Of a stretch of 7,881 nucleotides of DNA, positions 6,601 through 7,881 are shown one piece after another (positions within the stretch are counted from its first letter, which is position 1; every line of letters starts with the position of its first letter). The notes beneath the pieces were generated by a model that saw only the letters and a list, made by a program, of their open reading frames with translations, was not told the origin of the DNA and did not search any database. The position numbers and the translations under genes are program-made. The DNA is taken from the NCBI GenBank assembly GCA_003165095.1, contig PLSH01000035.1, positions 1 to 7,881 on the forward strand, read 5' to 3'. This DNA is from Acidobacteriaceae bacterium (GTDB taxonomy: Bacteria > Acidobacteriota > Terriglobia > Terriglobales > Acidobacteriaceae).

Positions 6601-7881
6601 CATCTGGGCGAATGGCCCGCTCAACTTAGGGACGAACGCGACCATCCAGGGCCTCACCTCCGGCAGCGGCGCCACGCTCACCAATTTGGTAACAGTGGAC
6701 GGCGGCGGCACAGGCACCGCGAACAACGGAACGATTTTCCAAAATGCCGCAAACAACGCGGCAATTAACAACCTCATTATTCAAAACGGCTATGCTGCGG
6801 GTGGAGGCAGCGGCGGAGCCATTGCCAACTTCGGGTCGATCACAATCTCCGGCACTACGTTCACGGGCAATCAGGCGACCGCCTCGGGCGGAGCTATCTT
6901 CAATGCCGGCGGCACATTGACGATCGTCAACAGCACATTCTCTTCGAACTCCACTACAGGCGGCGTCGGCGGAGCCATTGACAACTCAACCACTTACCCC
7001 TGCGGCGCTGTCACCATAACGAACAGCACATTCTTCCAAAACACGTCGGCGAATGGCGGCCTCGGCCGCGGCGGCGCCATCAGCAACGATCCGGGCAGCT
7101 GCGTGCTGACGGTGAGCAGCAGCACCATGGCTGGAAATTCGACCGACAACTTGAGCCCAGGCAGCGGCGCCGGAATCTACAACATCAGTCTGTTGCAACT
7201 GGCCAATAGCGTCATTGCGGGGAACATGAACGGCGCCTCCAATGAAGATGACGTCCAGGACTACAACTCGACCAGCAACTACTGGAATGGCAGCAATGTG
7301 ATTAACGGCAACCTGATCGGCGTCTACGACAACACTCCACAGAACGGCACAGGCGTTGCCCTGGCTCCTCTCGCCAACTACGGCGGTCCGACCCAGACCA
7401 TGATTCCATTGCCGGGCAGCATTGCAATTTGCGCGGGCAATGCGGGCAGCACCACGACCGACCAGCGCGGTGACCCGATGCAGCCAACCGGCGGCTACTG
7501 CCCGTCTTTCACGGTGGACGCGGGATCGGTGCAGACCAATTACGCGATCAGCTTTACCACTCAGCCGCCGTCAAGCGTAACCGTGAATCAGGCCATCTCG
7601 CCCGCGCCCGTGGTCAGTTTGACAGAAAGCGGCACGGTGGCCACTTTTGTAAAGGCCATAGTAACCATGACCGACAGCGCCAGCCTGCTGACCGGAACCA
7701 CATCGGAAGGTCTCACTTCCGGTTCAGCCACATTCAGTAACCTGGTCATTCCCTCGGGAGCCAATAACGACATATTTACGGCGACGCTGGCGCTCAATCC
7801 GCCATTGAATCTATCCGCAACCGCGACCGTTGGAGTGACCGTGGCCCCGAGCCCGGCCGTGCTCTATTCTCCAGCACCCAA
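479..7881 (+). CDS. Giant secreted multidomain surface protein (Ig-like / FG-GAP / CSLREA beta-helix), 3' end outside window
   Basis: One uninterrupted frame gives 2467 residues from a GTG start with a well-placed GAGG site to the window edge, with no stop. Order of parts by residue: signal peptide 1-48; Ig-like 49-160; Ig-like split into 162-221 and 626-672; seven-repeat FG-GAP propeller about 222-625; six tandem Ig-like domains 674-1286; CSLREA, beta-helix and choice-of-anchor-Q 1287-1666; adhesion-type domain 1667-1765; He_PIG 1766-1861; Ig-like 1862-1960; second CSLREA module 1961-2356; adhesion-type domain from 2357 onward. The composition is extremely rich in Thr, Ser, Gly, Asn and Ala and poor in Lys and Cys, as in exported stalk proteins. 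No catalytic site is recognisable. The likely role is a surface or extracellular adhesin or fibre; the actual ligand is unknown. The architecture resembles large secreted Acidobacteriota proteins I remember. I am sure of the coding frame and less sure of the start and the function. Confidence 0.93.
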   Translation, partial: MRRFNCLVQFRKSLRVSFSFRPGTPVSTSLAACLSLLWLFGLAGSVFAQVSTSTTLSVTNTSGDTVTSVSSGTVVVLTATVTGGGGEVKLGTVNFCDATAAHCEDGHLLGSAQLTSKGTAVLKFRPALGEHSYKAQFLGTTANAASASSDASLTVTGGPYGTTTSIAQSGSAGNYTLTATVTSTNSAALSPTGTIDFLDTTNSNYVLGSSTLAAGPATSTYAPYVRYNSGFESNLVTVADLNQDGIPDLIIANNPNSGASTAFITVLLGKGDGTYQAGITYNSPEANGYSGDAPGAIAVGDLNGDGYPDVVVSGTVLDVVYVYLNDGKGDGGLNGPTSYVFNLPSTGSNTTGPMGSPSGIAIADIHNDGKPDVVVTFPQYAIPGSSCNNFDVDGTVGACSAVSVMRGNGDGTLQMEPITDSPPWAPSFSSGFVGQYNNASEPIVIADLRGNGKLDAVNIVPGLGLVCVNLGNGDGTFANGVCYLAGGGNNVAVGDFNGDGIPDLVVSTGGGSGINVLLGNGDGTFQTALDVANPTSPYAMTIGDMNGDGKLDLVATSVSDSNTGIISVLYGNGDGTFGSPTSYPGAVYGQNQLSVAVADLNGDGALDIVGTDTGTASANVLLGSLSTSAVATLTGVSPVGSSSTTHAVGASYGGDSYYSTSSSGPTSLVPQPVPTTLAFVSNTTTVTVGGQVTLTATVSPDSAQSHSASGTVTFYSNGTSIGTAGVSNGVATLQPSLTVVQTDTFTASYAGDNNFAGSSSTSSVQVAVNKAQPTLTVTTSPSSTMVYGSFVQVTAVLSPASIPGGSNTNNETITFYNNGTSLGTATLTDSEATYVIDEPTVGNYSFTASYGGDASFDAVSMSPAVPLTVQKKSTSMAVTTNVVSPTTYGQSVTLYAAFSPNAASSDTTNGETVTFYDNGVSVGPPASATLSSEAATLSINTVLPAGVNSFTVKYPGDGNFDPSTSPATILNVQPLPTTLSVSAPSSSFYTYGSSFHVQVFITPYYVTGGNSTNGEPVTLYQNGVSLGTAPLSAGAATFTVNVPPVGNDAYSASYTSDTSFASSTAAATNLTTVAVQPATTALGLTTSSPNGIIGSGLPVTLTATLAPYAVTGNTGTTSSNGEPVAFLSNGTTIGTGTLLNGVATFTYSSGFSIGTYVLTASYGGDANFTNTNTNTSPVNLKVLQSTSLTLSSSPAHFSALNQVVTLTATLSPYTSAAGNTNGENIQFFDNNDQWESATLSNGVATLVVTSGLTQGSHSFTALYGGDAAFASSSTSASPIAFDVATSENYVVNASTDDAGSESHCTPQSSTTSNTVDSACSLRDALLAAADAPEGANVTFATLRFQSPTAITLTHGTLTVPANTTLTGPTSGSGGTLTNLVTVNGNGTSKQTSSTIFTVTGTGTAISNLTITGGWVPWNNGTPGNGAGILNTGNLALTNSTITNNGTIFSGGGIYNTGTLTVVGCTIAGNTASTDGPGNGGGIDNENNGTLTLINSTIANNATPNGLGSGMAVGSGTVTITDTTISGNSGGPYDGIYIAAGTVNLANSIVSGNGGLEDIQGNYTDNGGNVLGYVNGSPINSNNLNLGPLDSYGGPTQTMLPLPGSSAICAGTSGNSPWSWLAPLTAITIDQRGYPNQNFSYTRLPFVSGGTPLIAACFDAGAVQTNFQSVQFAQSSYNESVGGALVPPLVATVIENGASRGGVPLTLTYSGPGNLSGNTATTVESAGATFSGLSVDTVGSGTLSTGEIIIGASSYISASTNLTVLPALVISPVSETISTPSGVSFSQSFSISNGSGSYLLTSSGTLPSGVTLTPSGTATGTGWTLSGTPLQAGGYTFTLSATDAITSALTISQTYTLSVAPATTTTLAASPASSAPLGQPVTLTATVSSPTATGTVTFFDGSLAYGSASLSVGSPNTATFTFSASTIGHPLALGAHSFTAHYSGDTTDAANTSNTLTYNVNLPNFVVNTTSDDAGTFTCTPLVSTTSNTTDGNNGGSAGLCTLRDALNTASVAGTGNIQFDTTVFAASNLVGNPTANTISPNIWANGPLNLGTNATIQGLTSGSGATLTNLVTVDGGGTGTANNGTIFQNAANNAAINNLIIQNGYAAGGGSGGAIANFGSITISGTTFTGNQATASGGAIFNAGGTLTIVNSTFSSNSTTGGVGGAIDNSTTYPCGAVTITNSTFFQNTSANGGLGRGGAISNDPGSCVLTVSSSTMAGNSTDNLSPGSGAGIYNISLLQLANSVIAGNMNGASNEDDVQDYNSTSNYWNGSNVINGNLIGVYDNTPQNGTGVALAPLANYGGPTQTMIPLPGSIAICAGNAGSTTTDQRGDPMQPTGGYCPSFTVDAGSVQTNYAISFTTQPPSSVTVNQAISPAPVVSLTESGTVATFVKAIVTMTDSASLLTGTTSEGLTSGSATFSNLVIPSGANNDIFTATLALNPPLNLSATATVGVTVAPSPAVLYSPAP
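623..958 (+). other. N-terminal Ig-like domain
   Basis: Residues 49-160 carry the bacterial Ig-like pattern: a 'TVVVLTATV' strand, 'GTVNF' in place of the usual 'GTVTF', 'LLGSAQLTSKGTAVLKF', then a 'GEHSYKAQF' closing strand. Cys96 and Cys103 in 'NFCDATAAHC' could form a small disulfide loop. The wording of this stretch closely matches the N-terminal module of acidobacterial Ig/FG-GAP proteins as I remember them. The domain contains a G8 tract at 728-735 encoding Gly84, Gly85 and part of Gly86. Confidence 0.7.
728..735 (+). repeat. G8 homopolymer tract inside the 5' part of the gene
   Basis: Eight consecutive G occur at codons 84-86, within a run of four Gly residues (83-86). In the sequence as given the frame is open. 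Loss of one G would bring in a TGA at 741-743 almost at once. Gain of one G would lead to a TGA at 1072-1074. The position, about 80 codons into a surface-protein gene, is what one expects for a slipped-strand on/off switch, but eight is near the lower limit for that behaviour. Confidence 0.5.
962..1141 (+). other. First half of a split Ig-like domain
   Basis: Residues 162-221 hold the first strands of a Big_3-type fold: 'TTTSIAQSGSAGNYTLTATV', then 'SPTGTIDFLD', then 'VLGSSTL'. The expected closing part ('VGxHxxxASYxGDxxY') is missing here. It reappears after the propeller at 2354-2494, so the FG-GAP block seems to be inserted into the loop of one Ig domain. Confidence 0.6.
1142..2353 (+). 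repeat. Seven-repeat FG-GAP/VCBS beta-propeller domain
   Basis: Seven calcium-loop motifs of the DxNxDGxxD type begin at residues 240 (DLNQDGIPD), 301 (DLNGDGYPD), 364 (DIHNDGKPD), 447 (DLRGNGKLD), 495 (DFNGDGIPD), 544 (DMNGDGKLD) and 599 (DLNGDGALD). Six are followed by a blade signature of the 'LLGxGDGTF' type. Seven repeats are exactly what a closed integrin-alpha-like seven-bladed propeller needs. Spacing is 48-83 residues, with a long insertion between repeats 3 and 4. Repeat 4 has lost two calcium ligands (Asn to Arg, Asp to Asn). Cys387/Cys399 and Cys467/Cys482 look like disulfide pairs in the widened loops. The family is extracellular and often binds carbohydrates or proteins; the ligand here is unknown. 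Confidence 0.85.
2354..2494 (+). other. Second half of the split Ig-like domain
   Basis: Residues 626-672 read 'ATLTGVSPVGSSSTTHAVGASYGGDSYYSTSSSG' in overlapping parts, the normal C-terminal half of a bacterial Ig-like domain, including the SYGGDxxY signature. It lacks its own N-terminal strands, which are found before the propeller at 962-1141. A short Pro-rich linker (LVPQPVP) then leads into the tandem Ig array. Confidence 0.6.
2498..4336 (+). repeat. Array of six tandem Ig-like domains (Big_3_5 type)
   Basis: Six units of about 100 residues occupy 674-772, 773-873, 874-976, 977-1078, 1079-1184 and 1185-1286. Each has a 'VTLTATxSP'-type strand (weaker in the 2nd to 4th units), a 'NGETVTFYDNG' turn, an 'SLGTATLSNGVAT' region and a closing 'F/YTASYGGDxxF' signature. 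The seen closing motifs are SYAGDNNF, SYGGDASF, KYPGDGNF, SYTSDTSF, SYGGDANF and LYGGDAAF. No Cys occurs in any unit. Such arrays usually form a stiff stalk that pushes other domains away from the cell. DNA around the VTLTAT strands is very similar between units (starts at 2552, 3773, 4088), offering sites for recombination that would change unit number. Confidence 0.85.
4337..5476 (+). repeat. Module copy 1: CSLREA motif, parallel beta-helix, choice-of-anchor-Q domain
   Basis: Residues 1287-1666 open with 'YVVNASTDDAG' and the CSLRDALLAA signature (1319-1328), with Cys1304 as a possible partner of Cys1319. A parallel right-handed beta-helix follows, made of rungs such as 'NSTITNNG', 'GGGIYNTGTLTV', 'TIAGN', 'GGGIDN', 'STIANN' and 'TTISGN'. 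It ends in the choice-of-anchor-Q signature: 'LGPLDSYGGPTQTMLPLPGS', 'AICAG', 'DQRGYP' and 'DAGAVQTN'. The usual Asp of 'AIDAG' is Cys1608, with Cys1656 just before DAG. Rungs of this kind occur in adhesins and polysaccharide lyases; no lyase catalytic residues can be identified. Aligns with 6359-7546 across its whole length. Confidence 0.8.
5477..5773 (+). other. Degenerate adhesion-type beta-sandwich domain
   Basis: Residues 1667-1765 start right after the VQTN end of module 1 with 'SVQFAQSSYNESVGGALVPPLVATVIENG' (read in parts), followed by 'GVPLTLTYSG', 'GATFSGLSV' and 'GTLS'. The order resembles the secreted-adhesin repeat that usually begins 'FxxQPxxxxAGxxIxPxVxV', but the Q-P core is lost. 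The domain after module 2 (from 7547) keeps 'FTTQPP' and 'ISPAPVVS', supporting the assignment. Its role is probably structural. Confidence 0.5.
5774..6061 (+). other. He_PIG (putative Ig / cadherin-like) domain
   Basis: Residues 1766-1861 carry the classic signature 'LPSGVTLTPSG', 'WTLSGTPLQAGGYTFTLSATDA', then 'SQTYTLSVAP'. This matches the He_PIG pattern LPxGLxL...LxGTPTxxGxYxFxVxAxD. The fold is a beta-sandwich spacer found in bacterial surface proteins. It follows the degenerate adhesion domain without a linker and joins another Ig-like domain directly. Confidence 0.75.
6062..6358 (+). other. Single Ig-like domain between the two beta-helix modules
   Basis: Residues 1862-1960 read 'TTTTLAASPASSAPLGQPVTLTATVSSP' (in parts), 'TGTVTFFDGS', 'LALGAHSFTAHYSGDTTD'. 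This is the same Big_3_5 family as the six-unit array, but separated from it by about 1.7 kb of other domains. The closing motif ends in Asp instead of the usual aromatic residue. It acts as a spacer before beta-helix module 2. Confidence 0.8.
6359..7546 (+). repeat. Module copy 2: CTLRDA (CSLREA-like) motif, GGAI/FxxN beta-helix, choice-of-anchor-Q domain
   Basis: Residues 1961-2356 repeat the plan of module 1. They open with 'NFVVNTTSDDAG' and CTLRDAL (2000-2006, with Cys1978 as a possible partner), then 'TSGSGATLTNLVTVDGGGT', almost the same as in copy 1. The beta-helix here has GGAI at residues 2112, 2137, 2164 and 2198, and FxxN at 2128 (FTGN), 2154 (FSSN) and 2185 (FFQN), a pattern best known from chlamydial polymorphic membrane proteins. 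It closes with 'YGGPTQTM', 'AICAG' (Cys2318), 'TDQRGDP', Cys2341 and 'DAGSVQTNY'. The distance to copy 1 is 2.04-2.07 kb at matching motifs. Confidence 0.8.
7547..7881 (+). other. Adhesion-type beta-sandwich domain, continuing past the window edge
   Basis: From residue 2357 the protein reads 'ISFTTQPPSSVTVNQAISPAPVVS', in parts, then 'SGSATFSNLVIPSG' and 'LSATATVGVTVAPSPA'. The FxxQPP start, the 'ISP' turn and the 'G-A-F-L-I' strand fit the adhesin repeat seen in shorter form at 5477-5773. The last codons (LYSPAP) begin a linker or next domain. No anchor, autotransporter barrel or stop codon is seen. Confidence 0.55.

Overview
The window is almost entirely one giant, incomplete protein-coding gene on the + strand, preceded by about 480 bases of more AT-rich non-coding DNA. 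The gene starts at a GTG at 479 and stays open in one frame to the last base (2467 complete codons, no stop seen). It therefore encodes a secreted protein of more than 2,460 residues whose C-terminus and surface anchor lie outside the window. I read every line of this frame and found no internal stop or frameshift.

The most likely source is an acidobacterium of the class Terriglobia (Granulicella, Terriglobus, Edaphobacter and relatives). The grounds are the GC-rich codons, the long basic signal peptide, and a combination of domains I remember as typical of large secreted proteins in that group: Ig-like domains with 'VTLTAT...SP' and 'F/SYGGDxxF' signatures, DLNGDGxPD FG-GAP repeats, and CSLREA / choice-of-anchor Q beta-helix modules. 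This is recall plus inference, not a search result.

Layout. Bases 1-478 are a leader with two tandem operator-like imperfect palindromes (136-169), a good sigma70-type promoter (384-412) and a GAGG ribosome binding site (469-472). The protein then runs: signal peptide (479-622); Ig-like domain 1 (623-958); a second Ig-like domain split in two (962-1141 and 2354-2494) by a seven-repeat FG-GAP/VCBS beta-propeller (1142-2353); six tandem Ig-like domains of about 100 residues (2498-4336); a first CSLREA + parallel beta-helix + choice-of-anchor-Q module (4337-5476); a degenerate adhesion-type domain (5477-5773); a He_PIG putative-Ig domain (5774-6061); another Ig-like domain (6062-6358); a second CSLREA/beta-helix/anchor-Q module (6359-7546); and the start of another adhesion-type domain that runs off the window.

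There are no other convincing genes, RNA genes, mobile elements or CRISPR arrays. The protein is best described as a modular extracellular adhesin or surface-fibre protein: no enzyme active site is recognisable, and everything seen is a beta-rich stalk, propeller or helix. The most interesting points are a G8 homopolymer tract early in the gene that could act as an on/off slippage switch, the propeller nested inside an Ig domain, the two-copy beta-helix super-repeat with a chlamydial-Pmp-like GGAI/FxxN signature in only one copy, paired-cysteine substitutions in both anchor-Q modules, and the tandem palindromes upstream.
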